Source of the DNA: Caballeronia calidae
GTDB lineage: Bacteria > Pseudomonadota > Gammaproteobacteria > Burkholderiales > Burkholderiaceae
Length of the DNA stretch: 64,000 bases
Assembly: GCF_900044055.2 (NCBI RefSeq)
Contig: NZ_FCOX02000017.1
Coordinates: forward strand, 62,001-126,000
Direction: 5' to 3'
In this document: positions 1 to 8,710 of the stretch, one piece after another
Layout of the letters: each line of letters opens with the position of its first letter
Numbering within the stretch: position 1 is the stretch's first letter
Program-made: the position numbers and the translations under genes
The notes under the pieces: generated by a model
Databases searched by the model: none
The model's input: only the letters and a program-made list of their open reading frames with translations
Told to the model about the DNA's origin: nothing

Positions 1-308
1 GCGCCGGCGGATTCGCGCCGAAGTACTCCTTGAACACCTTGTTGAACGATGCGAAATCGCGCGGATCATCCAGCCACACGCCGCAGCGCACGACGTGTTC
101 CGTGCCGTAACCCGCTTCCTTCAGAATCGCGATCACGTTCTGAATCGTCTTGTGCGATTGCTCGACGATGCCGCCGTTGATCACTTCGCCGTCTTCCATC
201 GGCGTCTGGCCGGATACGAACAGCCAGCCATCCGCCTCGACCGCGCGTGCGAACGGCATATGCGCGCCGCCTTGTCCCTTGCCACCTTCCACGCCATAAC
301 GCTTCATC
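1..308 (-). CDS. RidA family protein (3' end outside window)
   Basis: Reads leftwards from ATG at 308 and runs off the left edge, so only about 102 N-terminal residues are visible. The sequence (start MKRYGVEGGKG, then FVSGQTP, QSHKTIQNV and a trailing KVFKEYF) matches the YjgF/YER057c/UK114 (RidA) fold. Members hydrolyse reactive enamine/imine intermediates released by PLP enzymes, in the cytoplasm. It lies 31 bp downstream of the deacylase gene on the same strand and is probably its operon partner. Detoxifying 2-aminoacrylate-like products of the nearby PLP amino acid deaminase is a reasonable inferred role. The catalytic Arg near the C-terminus of true RidA is not in view, so the subfamily cannot be fixed. 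Confidence 0.85.
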
Positions 309-339
309 TTTCCCACTCCTTTTTCAATCGCAATAAGTT

Positions 340-1818
340 TTAAAACGCGCCCTGCGCATCGAGTTTCGATGCGGACCCGCGCGCCACGAAACGTCCCGCG
401 CGCGCGCCGGTCACGGCCTGCTCGCGATACGTCAGCACGCCATTCACCCACACCGCGTCGATGCCGTCCGCCGCCTGCTGCGGCTGCGCGAAGGTCGCGG
501 CATCGCGGACGCGTTCGGGATCGAATACGACGAGATCCGCGTGGAAGCCCACCTTCACCTCGCCGCGCTCGCTCAGACTGAAGCGGCGCGCGGTCAGACT
601 CGTCATCTTGCGCACGGCTTCTTCGAGCGTCAGCACGCCTTCATCGCGCGCATAGTGGCCGAGCACGCGCGGAAACGCGCCCCACAAACGCGGATGCGGC
701 AGCGGATCGTTCGGCAAGCCATCGGAGCCGACCATCGTCGCGGGATGCGACAGGATGCGCCGCACATCGTCTTCCGACATGTTGTGATACACCGCGCCCG
801 CCGGTTGCAAACGCTTCGCCGCTTCCTGTTGCGTCACGCTCCATTCATCGGCGACTTCGCGGATCAGCTTGCCCGCCATTTCCGGATGCGGCGTCGACCA
901 CGTAATGGTGATGTCGATATCGCCCGTCACCTGCTTCAGATCCAGCGTCGATGAACTGCGGTTGTACGGATAGCAATCGCAACCGATCGGCTGACCTTCG
1001 CGCGTGGTTTCGATCGACTTCAGCACTTCCACGCTGCGTCCCCAGTTCGACGGCCCCGCGCATTTCAGATGCGAAATCACCACCGGCACGCGCGCATGTC
1101 GCCCAACGCGGTACGCCTCTTCCATCGCGTCGAGAATGGCGTCGAACTCGGTGCGCATGTGCGTCGTGTAAAGCGCGCCGGCCTTGGCGAGCGGCTCGGC
1201 GAGCGCCTGCACTTCTTCCGGCGGCGCGTTGAACGCCGATCCATACGCCAATCCGCTCGATAAACCCAGCGCGCCGTTGTCCAGCGCCTCTTCGAGTTGC
1301 GCGCGCATGCCCGCGACTTCATCGTCCGATGCAGCGCGATCCAGCCGGTCCATATGATTGTTGCGCAGCGCCGTATGCCCGATCAGCGCGCCGACATTCA
1401 CCGACGGGCGCGCGGCGTTGACGGCATCGACGTAGGCCGCGAAGGTCGGATATTTGAACGCGGCGGCGTCGCCGAGCAGGTTCATCGGGTCGGGCGGATC
1501 GCCTTTGAGCGTGACCGGCGACGCGCTGATTCCGCAATTGCCGACGATCACCGTCGTCACGCCCTGCGTGATCTTCGGCATCATCTGCGGCGAGCGGATG
1601 ACGTGCGTATCGTCGTGCGTGTGGACGTCGATGAAACCGGGCGCGAGCACTTTCCCTTGCGCGTCGAACACGTTATCGGCGGTCCAGTCCGCGAGGCCGC
1701 CGGGCGCAACGATCGCTGCGATGCGACCGTCGCGCACCGCGACATCGCGCTCGGCCGCAGGCGCGCCCGTGCCATCGATCACGCGCGCGCCGATGATCAG
1801 CGTGTCGGCTTTTTCCAT
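340..1818 (-). CDS. N-acyl-D-amino-acid deacylase (D-aminoacylase)
   Basis: A 492-residue amidohydrolase-superfamily enzyme that removes acyl groups from N-acyl-D-amino acids to give free D-amino acids, in the cytoplasm. Visible signature: N-terminal beta-sandwich segment, metal site HTHDDTH near residue 65, the Cys of the GNCGIS stretch that bridges metals in D-aminoacylases, a later HxxxL metal-binding stretch (ISHLKC) and a C-terminal HADLVVFD strand. The start is ATG at 1818, with GGGAG 7 nt upstream inside the 3' end of the regulator gene; only 2 bp separate the two genes. The frame stays open upstream to 2505, but that part is the shadow of the regulator. Substrate side chain (Glu, Asp or neutral) cannot be read from sequence. 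Confidence 0.9.
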   Translation of the reverse strand: MEKADTLIIGARVIDGTGAPAAERDVAVRDGRIAAIVAPGGLADWTADNVFDAQGKVLAPGFIDVHTHDDTHVIRSPQMMPKITQGVTTVIVGNCGISASPVTLKGDPPDPMNLLGDAAAFKYPTFAAYVDAVNAARPSVNVGALIGHTALRNNHMDRLDRAASDDEVAGMRAQLEEALDNGALGLSSGLAYGSAFNAPPEEVQALAEPLAKAGALYTTHMRTEFDAILDAMEEAYRVGRHARVPVVISHLKCAGPSNWGRSVEVLKSIETTREGQPIGCDCYPYNRSSSTLDLKQVTGDIDITITWSTPHPEMAGKLIREVADEWSVTQQEAAKRLQPAGAVYHNMSEDDVRRILSHPATMVGSDGLPNDPLPHPRLWGAFPRVLGHYARDEGVLTLEEAVRKMTSLTARRFSLSERGEVKVGFHADLVVFDPERVRDAATFAQPQQAADGIDAVWVNGVLTYREQAVTGARAGRFVARGSASKLDAQGAF

Positions 1819-1820
1819 GT

Positions 1821-2708
1821 TCAGTCTCCCAGGGGTTGACGCTCGCCGCCGCCGCGATGCGAATCGAGCGCGTGCTTCATGCGGCGCAACAGTTCGCGGC
1901 TGTGATCGGCCTGCTTCACGGCCAGTTCGGTGACGAGCAAATCGAGCGCCATCATCATCGCGTAGCGCGACGACGACGGTTTGTAGATAAAGTCCGTTTC
2001 GATCGCGATGACCGGAATCAGCCAGTCCGCGAGCGCGCCGAGCGGCGACGCCGGCGCGGTCAGCGCGATGACACGCGCACCGTATTGCCTCGCGATCCGG
2101 CAGCTCTCGACGATTTCCGGCGTCTGGCCCGTCACCGACAGCGCGACGACGATCTGCTCCTTCGACAACGTCGACGCGACCATGCGCTGCAACAGCCCGT
2201 CCTGATACGACGCCACCGGCCGGCCGAGCCGCACGAGGCGAAAGCGCATTTCGTCGGCGAGCGCGGTCGAGCCGCCGCCCATGCCGAACACATAGATCAT
2301 CGACGCCGCGGCGAGCGCATCGGCGGCCTCGGCGATCGGCGCGGCGGCGAGGGCGCCCTGATTCTGCGCGAGCGTCGTCTGCACTTCGTCGAAGATGCGC
2401 GCGGCAAGCGAATCGGGCACTGAATCCGGCTCGCGCTGGAGAAAACGCTGCCCGACCGCGGCCGCCTGCGCAAGCCGCAGCTTCAGTTCGCGCACGTCCT
2501 CGCAACCGACCGCTTTCGCGAAACGCGTCACGGTGGCGACGCTCACGTCGGCCTTTTCCGCCAGCGCGCCGATGCTCGCGCGTGACGCGCTCGTCAGGTC
2601 GTCGAGAATAAGCGCGGCGACTTTGCGTTCGGCGCTGCGCAATTCCGGCGCGCGCTCCGCGATGCGCGCGACGATGTCGAAGCTGAGCGAGTCGGCGTGG
2701 GCGTTCAT
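1821..2708 (-). CDS. MurR/RpiR family transcriptional regulator
   Basis: A 295-residue regulator with an N-terminal RpiR helix-turn-helix (about residues 1-80, including ALAEKADVSVATVTRFAKAVG) and a C-terminal SIS domain (about 125-260, with FGMGGGS) that normally senses a phosphosugar or related ligand. It is divergent from the amino acid deaminase at 2855 and stops 2 bp before the deacylase, so it most likely controls the D-amino-acid cluster on both sides. The intergenic region carries an inverted repeat (2738-2752) that could be its operator. The ligand is unknown; RpiR members beside D-aminoacylase genes suggest an amino-acid-derived signal, which is inference. Confidence 0.9.
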   Translation of the reverse strand: MNAHADSLSFDIVARIAERAPELRSAERKVAALILDDLTSASRASIGALAEKADVSVATVTRFAKAVGCEDVRELKLRLAQAAAVGQRFLQREPDSVPDSLAARIFDEVQTTLAQNQGALAAAPIAEAADALAAASMIYVFGMGGGSTALADEMRFRLVRLGRPVASYQDGLLQRMVASTLSKEQIVVALSVTGQTPEIVESCRIARQYGARVIALTAPASPLGALADWLIPVIAIETDFIYKPSSSRYAMMMALDLLVTELAVKQADHSRELLRRMKHALDSHRGGGERQPLGD

Positions 2709-2737
2709 GGTCGATGTGCGGGTTTACGAGATGCCTG

Positions 2738-2752
2738 TGTTACTAAATAACA
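2738..2752. promoter_or_regulatory. Inverted repeat, candidate RpiR operator
   Basis: Perfect 5-bp arms TGTTA and TAACA flank CTAAA in the 146-bp divergent intergenic region between the RpiR regulator and the amino acid deaminase. A further TTAAC half-site lies about 20 bp to the right. The position suits an autoregulatory operator; the assignment to RpiR rests on location only. Confidence 0.4.
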
Positions 2753-2854
2753 TTTCCATCACGGATGCTACTTTGGTTAACATAGCACCGTCAACCTTGA
2801 GGCGCATCGGATCGCGCACGAGGTTTATTTAAACGGACGATGGAGTAGCAGCAC

Positions 2855-4129
2855 ATGAAAGTTACAAACTATCAGAACGCGACGATCGACCCGTTCGGCA
2901 AGGGTCTCGGCATGGTGCCGGGCACGAGCATCCAGTTGAACGACGCGTCGCGCCTGCAATGGAATCTGCTCGAAGAGGACGTGAGCCTGCCCGCCGCCGT
3001 GCTCTATTCCGATCGCATCGAACACAATCTGAAGTGGATGCAGGCGTTCGTCGGCGAGTACGGCGTGAAGCTCGCGCCGCACGGCAAGACGACCATGGCG
3101 CCGCAACTCTTTCGCCGTCAGCTCGACACCGGCGCGTGGGGCATCACGCTCGCGACCGCGCATCAGGTGCGCGCGGCGTATCGCGGCGGCGTGCATCGCA
3201 TCCTGATGGCGAATCAGCTCGTCGGCAAACGCAACATGGGCATGATCGCCGAGTTGCTCACCGATCCGAACTTCGAGTTCTTCTGTCTGGTCGATTCGGC
3301 CGATGGCGTCGATCAGCTCGGCGAATTTTTCAGCTCGGTTCGCAAGAAGCTGAACGTGCTGATCGAACTGGGCGTGCCGGGCGGACGCACCGGCGTGCGC
3401 GACGACGCGCAGCGCGACGCCGTGCTCGCCGCGATCGCCCGCTGGCAGGGCACGATCGAGCTTGCGGGCATCGAACTGTATGAAGGCGTGCTGCAGGACG
3501 AAACGAAGGTTCGCGAGTTTTTGCAGAGCGCGGTGGGTATCACGCGCAAGCTGATCGCCGAAGGCAAGATCGCGCGCAAGCCGGCGATTCTCTCCGGCGC
3601 GGGTTCGGCGTGGTATGACGTCGTCGCCGACGAATTCGCGAAGGCCAATAGCGATGCGATCGAAGTCGTGCTGCGTCCGGGCTGCTATCTGACGCATGAC
3701 GTGGGCATCTACAAGAAGGCGCAGAACGAGATTTTCGCGCGCAATCCGATCGCGAAGAAGATGGGCCAGGGCCTGAAGCCGGCGCTGCAATTGTGGGCAT
3801 ACGTGCAGTCGATTCCGGAGCCGGACCGCGCGATCATCGGGCTCGGCAAGCGCGACTCCGCATTCGATGCGGGCATGCCGGAGCCGGCGAAGCATTATCG
3901 TCCGGGCAACGAAGCGCCGCGCGATGTGTCGCCGGACGAAGGCTGGGAAATTTTCGGCCTGATGGATCAGCACGCGTATCTGCGCATCAAGCCGGGCGAC
4001 GACGTGAAGGTCGGCGACATGATCGCGTTCGACATCTCGCACCCGTGCCTCACGTTCGACAAGTGGCGTCAGATTCTCGTCGTCGATCCGAAGTATCGCG
4101 TCACCGAAGTGATCGAAACGTTCTTCTAA
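2855..4129 (+). CDS. PLP-dependent amino acid deaminase, D-serine dehydratase-like (DSD1/alanine-racemase-like fold)
   Basis: A 424-residue fold-type III PLP enzyme. The PLP lysine sits in KLAPHGKTT (about residue 75), the glycine-rich phosphate contact in LSGAGS, and the C-terminal zinc ligands of the DSD1/D-threonine aldolase family are visible as HPC in DISHPCLTFD. Such enzymes deaminate D-serine-like or beta-hydroxy D-amino acids to 2-oxoacids and ammonia. GGAG lies 9 nt before the ATG. Its divergence from rpiR-deacylase-ridA indicates a route in which acylated D-amino acids are freed and then deaminated. The exact substrate is inferred. Confidence 0.87.
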   Translation: MKVTNYQNATIDPFGKGLGMVPGTSIQLNDASRLQWNLLEEDVSLPAAVLYSDRIEHNLKWMQAFVGEYGVKLAPHGKTTMAPQLFRRQLDTGAWGITLATAHQVRAAYRGGVHRILMANQLVGKRNMGMIAELLTDPNFEFFCLVDSADGVDQLGEFFSSVRKKLNVLIELGVPGGRTGVRDDAQRDAVLAAIARWQGTIELAGIELYEGVLQDETKVREFLQSAVGITRKLIAEGKIARKPAILSGAGSAWYDVVADEFAKANSDAIEVVLRPGCYLTHDVGIYKKAQNEIFARNPIAKKMGQGLKPALQLWAYVQSIPEPDRAIIGLGKRDSAFDAGMPEPAKHYRPGNEAPRDVSPDEGWEIFGLMDQHAYLRIKPGDDVKVGDMIAFDISHPCLTFDKWRQILVVDPKYRVTEVIETFF

Positions 4130-4617
4130 GCCTTTTCTTCGATGGCGGCCGCTTGTGCGGCATTGGCGGCCGCGACTTCCTGAATGCGCCCCTCGAACAT
4201 GTGAAGCGCGCTCGACAAGGCCTCGATGGCCTCGTCGGGCAGCGAGGCCATCGTGTCGTGCAGGAACGCATTGCGCCGCGGCAGGCCTTCTTCGGCGATC
4301 CCGCGCCCTTGCACCGTCAATGCGACGTTCGATACGCGGTTGTCGCGCGCATCGACGCTGCGCACGATCCAGCCGAGACCTTCCAGCGTCTTCAATTGAC
4401 GCGTCAGCGCGCCCGGATCGACCTTCAAACGCTCGACGAGCTTCTTCTGCGACAGCACGCCCGCGTGCTCGTGCAGCGCAAGCAGGATGCGCCAGCGTGG
4501 CATCGGCTGTCCGACGGCCGTCTCGAACGCCGACATGAACGCGCGATACGTGCGCCCGAACTGCTGCACGACGGCGATACGGTCCTGTTCATTCATGCTT
4601 TCGATTCCCGTAATCAT
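4126..4617 (-). CDS. MarR family transcriptional regulator
   Basis: A winged-helix MarR protein of 163 residues if translation begins at the ATG (4617) that overlaps the exporter stop codon as ATGA; a second ATG at 4596, with GGGAA upstream, would give 156 residues beginning MNEQDRIAV. The DNA-binding core (LSQKKLVERLKVDPGALTRQL) and wing (DARDNRVSNVALT) are clear. Together with the preceding DHA2 exporter it forms a typical repressor/pump operon, probably autoregulated through the palindrome at 6228-6239. The end overlaps the convergent deaminase stop by 4 bp. The ligand is probably a phenolic or antibiotic compound by family analogy. Confidence 0.9.
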   Translation of the reverse strand: MITGIESMNEQDRIAVVQQFGRTYRAFMSAFETAVGQPMPRWRILLALHEHAGVLSQKKLVERLKVDPGALTRQLKTLEGLGWIVRSVDARDNRVSNVALTVQGRGIAEEGLPRRNAFLHDTMASLPDEAIEALSSALHMFEGRIQEVAAANAAQAAAIEEKA

Positions 4618-6209
4618 TCGGCCATGATGACCGGCTCTTGCGGCCCTTTCAGCCGCACGGGCGGCACGCGGCGCGACTGCCACAACGACACCACCGCGAC
4701 CACCGCCGCCAGCGCAAGGCCGATATGAATCGCGGCGACGAGCGCCTCGCGCGCCGCTTCGAGCAGTATCGCGCCATCATGGCCCGCGGCCGCCAGTTGC
4801 GAGAGCAGCGCCTGCTGCCCTTCACGGTTGATGAGGATTTGCGGATCGGAGAGATCGGCGGACCAATGCATCGCGTGATCCTTTTCGAGCGCGAGATTCA
4901 CGCCGCTCGCGTAGAGATGGCTCACGAGCGTGCCGGTGAGCGCCGTGCCGATCATCCCGCCGATCATGCGCAGCGATTGCAGCAACGCGGTCGCGATGCC
5001 CAGATGTGCGCGCCCCGCCGTCTGCTGCGCGAACACGGTGAGGTTCGGCATGACGAAGCCGAGACCGAGTCCGCCGAGCAGCATGATCACGAGCAGCAGC
5101 GCGCGCGGCATGTTGTGCGTGGCGACGACGACGCCCAGGCACGACACCGCGAGCAGCGCGAAGCCCACATACAGCATCAGATTGGCGTTCTTCAACCGCG
5201 TCACGATGCGCCCGTTCACGATACTGCCGATCGTGATGAACACGACGAGCGGCGTGATCATCATGCCCGCGTCCTTCGGCGACATGCCGAAGCCGCCCTG
5301 GAACAGCAGCGGGGCGTAGAAAAGCAGCGAGAACATCGTGAAGCCGCCGAGAATCGCGAGCGTGAAGAGCGCGGCGAGCGCCTTGTTGCGGAACATGTCG
5401 ACGGGCAGGATCGCGTAATCGCAGCGCTTTTCCCACTTCCAAAGCGCGAAGCCGGCGGCGATGCTCATCGCGAGCAGCGCGGCGTTTTCGACGCTGACGC
5501 CATGCTTCGGCAGCATTTCGACGAACAATTGCAGCGCCCCGAGCGCGACGGCGATCAGCACGGCGCCGGGCCAGTCGAGACGCATCTTGCCTTCGTGCGC
5601 GACATGGCGCAGATGCGGCAGAAAGCGCCACACGAAAAAGAGCGAGACGATGCCCACCGGCAAGTTGACGTAGAACACCGAACGCCAGCCGTAGTATTGC
5701 GTGAGAAAGCCCCCGAGCGACGGCCCCACCGCATTGGCAATGCCGAACGCTGAACTCATCAGCACTTGCCAGCGCAGGCGCACGACGTTATCCGGAAAGA
5801 GATCGGCAATGCACGCGAACGCCGTGCCGACGAGCATCCCGCCGCCGATGCCCTGCAACCCGCGCGCGAGCACGAGGAACATCATGCTGTTGGCGAGCCC
5901 GCACAGCACGGACGCGACCGTGAACACGACGATCGACGCGATCACGAACGGCTTGCGCCCGTAGTAATCGCCGAGCCGCCCGAAAATCGGCACGGTGATC
6001 ACGGAAGTCAGAAGATAGGAAGTGGCGACCCAGGCGTAGAGATCGAAGCCCTTGAGTTCGGCGACGATAGTCGGCAGCGCGGTGCCGACCACGGTTTGGT
6101 CGAGCGCGACGAGCATCGTGACGAACGAGACGCCCAGCATCGCCATGAGGGATTCGCGGAACGGCAGAACCTGTCCGCTGGAATGATGCGCGGCTGTGTG
6201 AACGGCCAT
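4614..6209 (-). CDS. DHA2-family MFS drug exporter (EmrB/QacA type)
   Basis: A 531-residue inner-membrane proton antiporter with the 14-segment layout of the DHA2 family. Motif A (GRLGDYYGRKPF) follows segment 2; motif D1 (LDQTVVGTALPTI) is in segment 1; the antiporter motif C region (GIANAVGPSLGGFL) is in segment 5. The ATG at 6209 gives a short His-rich N-terminus before the first membrane helix; the longer open frame to 6464 covers the operator region and is not supported. Its stop overlaps the marR start. No membrane-fusion (EmrA) or outer-membrane partner is adjacent, so it may act alone or with partners encoded elsewhere. Substrate unknown. Confidence 0.9.
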   Translation of the reverse strand: MAVHTAAHHSSGQVLPFRESLMAMLGVSFVTMLVALDQTVVGTALPTIVAELKGFDLYAWVATSYLLTSVITVPIFGRLGDYYGRKPFVIASIVVFTVASVLCGLANSMMFLVLARGLQGIGGGMLVGTAFACIADLFPDNVVRLRWQVLMSSAFGIANAVGPSLGGFLTQYYGWRSVFYVNLPVGIVSLFFVWRFLPHLRHVAHEGKMRLDWPGAVLIAVALGALQLFVEMLPKHGVSVENAALLAMSIAAGFALWKWEKRCDYAILPVDMFRNKALAALFTLAILGGFTMFSLLFYAPLLFQGGFGMSPKDAGMMITPLVVFITIGSIVNGRIVTRLKNANLMLYVGFALLAVSCLGVVVATHNMPRALLLVIMLLGGLGLGFVMPNLTVFAQQTAGRAHLGIATALLQSLRMIGGMIGTALTGTLVSHLYASGVNLALEKDHAMHWSADLSDPQILINREGQQALLSQLAAAGHDGAILLEAAREALVAAIHIGLALAAVVAVVSLWQSRRVPPVRLKGPQEPVIMAE

Positions 6210-6227
6210 CTTTTGTAAGCGCAATGA

Positions 6228-6239
6228 TTGACTAGTCAA
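6228..6239. promoter_or_regulatory. Palindromic MarR-type operator candidate
   Basis: A perfect 12-bp palindrome, TTGACTAGTCAA, 18 bp before the exporter ATG (6209). A -10-like TATGAT lies on the minus strand at 6255-6250, which would place the palindrome just after the transcription start, where a bound repressor blocks initiation or clearance. Many MarR-family operators have this TTGA-N4-TCAA form. Confidence 0.6.
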
Positions 6240-6315
6240 CGGAAATGGAATCATAGCACGGTCGCACACTCTAATCTGCGTGGAAACTCCCCCTTTTCCG
6301 GACCGAAAACATCGC

Positions 6316-7164
6316 ATGGAACCGACGCCGATCATCACCTCGCCGCTCACACCCGAAGACTTCGCGGCCCTTGCCCGCGCGAAGGAAGCGCTGGAAAGCC
6401 CGTCCCTGACGATGAAGCTCGCGAGCGTCGTCGGCGCGCCCATCGAGAAGCTGATGAACCGCATGCCGGCCGCAGCTCAAGAGAAAGTCGACGAGGCGAC
6501 GCAGCTCGCGCTGAAGAAATGCCTACAAGTCGCGCTGCGCACGCTCGGCAAGAGCGCGCCTTCGGATTCGCTGCTCGCGCCGCCGCCCGACAAGCCGCAC
6601 AACCTGATGCACAAGCTCGCCGTCGCGACGACCGGCGCGGCGGGCGGCGCGTTCGGTCTCTTCGCGCTCCCGGTGGAATTGCCCGTCACGACGACACTGA
6701 TGTTCCGCTCGATCTGCGACATCGCACGCAGCGAAGGCGAAGACGTGCATCGCGTGGAGACGCAACTGCAATGCATGATGGTGCTGGGCATGGGCGGCAC
6801 CAATGCCAGCGACGACAACGCCGATCTCGGCTACTTCATCGTGCGCGGCGCGCTCGCGCAGTCGGTTTCGCGCGCAACCCACGACATCGCCGCGAAAGGA
6901 CTGGGCAGCCATGGATCGGCGGCGCTGCTCAAGTTCCTGCAGACCATCGCTTCGCGGTTCTCGGTGCAGGTCAGCGAGCAAGTTGCCGCGAAGTCGATTC
7001 CCGCGATCGGCGCGGTGCTCGGCGCGATGGTCAACACGGTGTTCATCGATCACTTCCAGCAGATGGCGCACGGCCATTTCACCGTGCGCAGGCTCGAGCG
7101 GCGTTATGGCCCGTCGGCGGTCGAGCGCGCGTATCAGACGATCGAGGTGATGGGCGGAAGGTGA
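6316..7164 (+). CDS. EcsC family protein
   Basis: A 282-residue protein matching the EcsC family (family named after Bacillus EcsC; biochemical role unknown). It has a long helical N-terminal half, a Gly/Ala-rich hydrophobic segment (TTGAAGGAFGLFALP) followed by VELPVTTTLMFRSI, and the C-terminal HFTVRRLERRYG signature region. No signal peptide is seen. I chose the ATG at 6316; an in-frame GTG at 6280 would add 12 residues but has no better ribosome site. It diverges from the MFS exporter and its 3' end overlaps the convergent esterase by 31 bp. No function can be inferred from context. Confidence 0.85.
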   Translation: MEPTPIITSPLTPEDFAALARAKEALESPSLTMKLASVVGAPIEKLMNRMPAAAQEKVDEATQLALKKCLQVALRTLGKSAPSDSLLAPPPDKPHNLMHKLAVATTGAAGGAFGLFALPVELPVTTTLMFRSICDIARSEGEDVHRVETQLQCMMVLGMGGTNASDDNADLGYFIVRGALAQSVSRATHDIAAKGLGSHGSAALLKFLQTIASRFSVQVSEQVAAKSIPAIGAVLGAMVNTVFIDHFQQMAHGHFTVRRLERRYGPSAVERAYQTIEVMGGR

Positions 7165-8060
7165 GTCCGCGACGCGCCTGTCGACGCCTCGATGAATGCC
7201 GCGGCGCGCGTGAGCGCCTTGCGCGCTTCGGGCATGAACGGCGCCCACACCTGGAAGATGTGCGGGACGTTGCGCCAGATATCCAGTTCCACGCGCACGC
7301 CCGCCGCGCGCGCTTTCGTCGCCACGCGAGTCGAATCGTCGAGTAGCAGTTCCGTGTCACCGACCTGAATCAGAAGCGGCGGCAAGCCTTCGAACTCGCC
7401 GAACAACGGCGACGCGTACGGACTGCGCGCATCGGCTGCGCCGAGGTACTGCGCGGCCACGAGCGGAAACACGGACGCGTGATACATCGGGTCGCGGCCG
7501 TCGTTGGTTCGCATCGAGTCGCCGCTGCAGGTGAGATCGGTCCATGGCGAGAACAGGACCGCGGCGGCGGGCAACGGATCGCCGGCGTCGCGCAACGCGA
7601 GAAGCGTCGCGAGCGCGAGCCCGCCGCCGGCCGAATCGCCCGCGATGACGATCGATCGCGCGGGAACGTCATCGCCGAGCAGGCGGCGGTATGCGGCGAC
7701 GCTGTCCTCCAGCGCCGCGGGGAAACGATGTTCGGGTGCAAGGCGATAGTCGAGCGAGATAGCGCGCGCGTTCGCTCGAGTGGCCAGCCCAAACGTGATC
7801 GCCCGATGACTGCGCGGCGAGCAGAAGTAATAGCCGCCGCCGTGAAGATAGAGAATGGTCGCACGCGGCGCGGTGTCAGGAATCAGCCATTCGTCGCCGG
7901 AATCGCGGACATCGAGTCGCCAGCCCTTCGGCACCCTCGGCGACCAGATCCGGCGAGACGTATAAGCACGCGCCAACTCGACATCGAGTTCCGGCTTCGC
8001 GGAGTGCGGACGCACGCGCTTGCGCACGGACCAGCACGCCAGGGCGCTTTGCCAGCTCAT
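7134..8060 (-). CDS. Alpha/beta hydrolase (hormone-sensitive-lipase-type esterase)
   Basis: A 308-residue esterase of the HSL (family IV) type. The oxyanion-hole HGGG appears in LYLHGGGYYFC, the nucleophile Ser in GDSAGGG, the acidic residue in the GDTELLLDDS stretch and the catalytic His in VPHIFQ. No signal peptide, so probably cytoplasmic, acting on short-chain acyl esters. It begins 25 bp after the CHRD gene stop on the same strand. The C-terminal about 10 codons overlap the convergent ecsC-like gene. Confidence 0.9.
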   Translation of the reverse strand: MSWQSALACWSVRKRVRPHSAKPELDVELARAYTSRRIWSPRVPKGWRLDVRDSGDEWLIPDTAPRATILYLHGGGYYFCSPRSHRAITFGLATRANARAISLDYRLAPEHRFPAALEDSVAAYRRLLGDDVPARSIVIAGDSAGGGLALATLLALRDAGDPLPAAAVLFSPWTDLTCSGDSMRTNDGRDPMYHASVFPLVAAQYLGAADARSPYASPLFGEFEGLPPLLIQVGDTELLLDDSTRVATKARAAGVRVELDIWRNVPHIFQVWAPFMPEARKALTRAAAFIEASTGASRTHLPPITSIV

Positions 8061-8085
8061 CGCCGATCGGTCTCGTCGACCTGGT

Positions 8086-8532
8086 TCAGTTCGCGGGCAT
8101 CACCTGACCGCGTATCTCGCCGGTCGGGTTCTCCTGCGTGTGGACGTTGAAATACCACTGGCCCGCCATAAGGTCGGTCACCTGTTGATCGGTAAGCGTC
8201 GCTTGTCCTTTCATCGGGCTCGCGAGCGTTTTCTTGTCGACAGGTACTTGCACCTTCGCGTTCTGGCCGACCGGCGCGGGACCGTGGAAATGAGCCATCG
8301 TTACCGGGCCGGACAACTCATCGTAGGTGGCGGTCCAACTGAAGACTTTGGTATCGGTGTCGAAGCTTGCTTCGAGTGTGCCGTGGCCCTTGCTCACGCG
8401 CGGCGGGACTTCGCTCGAAGGCTGGAGGTTCGCCTTCAGCGCGACGGTATCGGCGTGCGCGGCCCCCGATGCCAGAAGCGTGAGCGTCAGAACAGCCATC
8501 CAGCGGACATGTGGTCTGCATGTCGAGATCAT
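8086..8532 (-). CDS. CHRD domain-containing exported protein
   Basis: A 148-residue protein consisting of a signal peptide (about residues 1-27, ending ASGAAHA) and one CHRD domain, a beta-rich domain first described in chordin and common in bacterial secreted proteins. Conserved parts visible: LQPSSEVPP, a central AHFHGPAP, and the C-terminal WYFNVHT then NPTGEIRGQV. The ATG at 8532 is preceded by AGGAG at good spacing; an open extension to 8616 lacks any support. Probably periplasmic or secreted; molecular function unknown. Confidence 0.88.
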   Translation of the reverse strand: MISTCRPHVRWMAVLTLTLLASGAAHADTVALKANLQPSSEVPPRVSKGHGTLEASFDTDTKVFSWTATYDELSGPVTMAHFHGPAPVGQNAKVQVPVDKKTLASPMKGQATLTDQQVTDLMAGQWYFNVHTQENPTGEIRGQVMPAN

Positions 8533-8646
8533 CGTTGCTCTCCTGTTTGGCGGACAGATCGTCTCTCGTGGCGACGGCCGCATCGCCATGGTAGAGCATC
8601 GGAATGCGGGGTGCATTTCGCTTTGCAGAAATTGAGCGCCAATGCG

Positions 8647-8672
8647 AAAAGGGCGCCTTGCGGCGCCCTTTT
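8647..8672 (-). terminator. Rho-independent terminator of the porin gene
   Basis: An 11-bp stem (AAAAGGGCGCC paired with its complement) around a GCAA tetraloop, ending in four T residues on the minus strand, 39 bp past the porin stop. Its A/T flanks are symmetric. Confidence 0.85.
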
Positions 8673-8710
8673 CTAGCTAGCTACGACAGCCTGGTACTGC
8701 TCAGGCCGCT

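Noticed and set aside
1819..2505. N-terminal extension of the deacylase in its reading frame
   Set aside because: It overlaps the RpiR regulator gene out of frame; the deacylase ATG at 1818 has its own ribosome site and family-like N-terminus.
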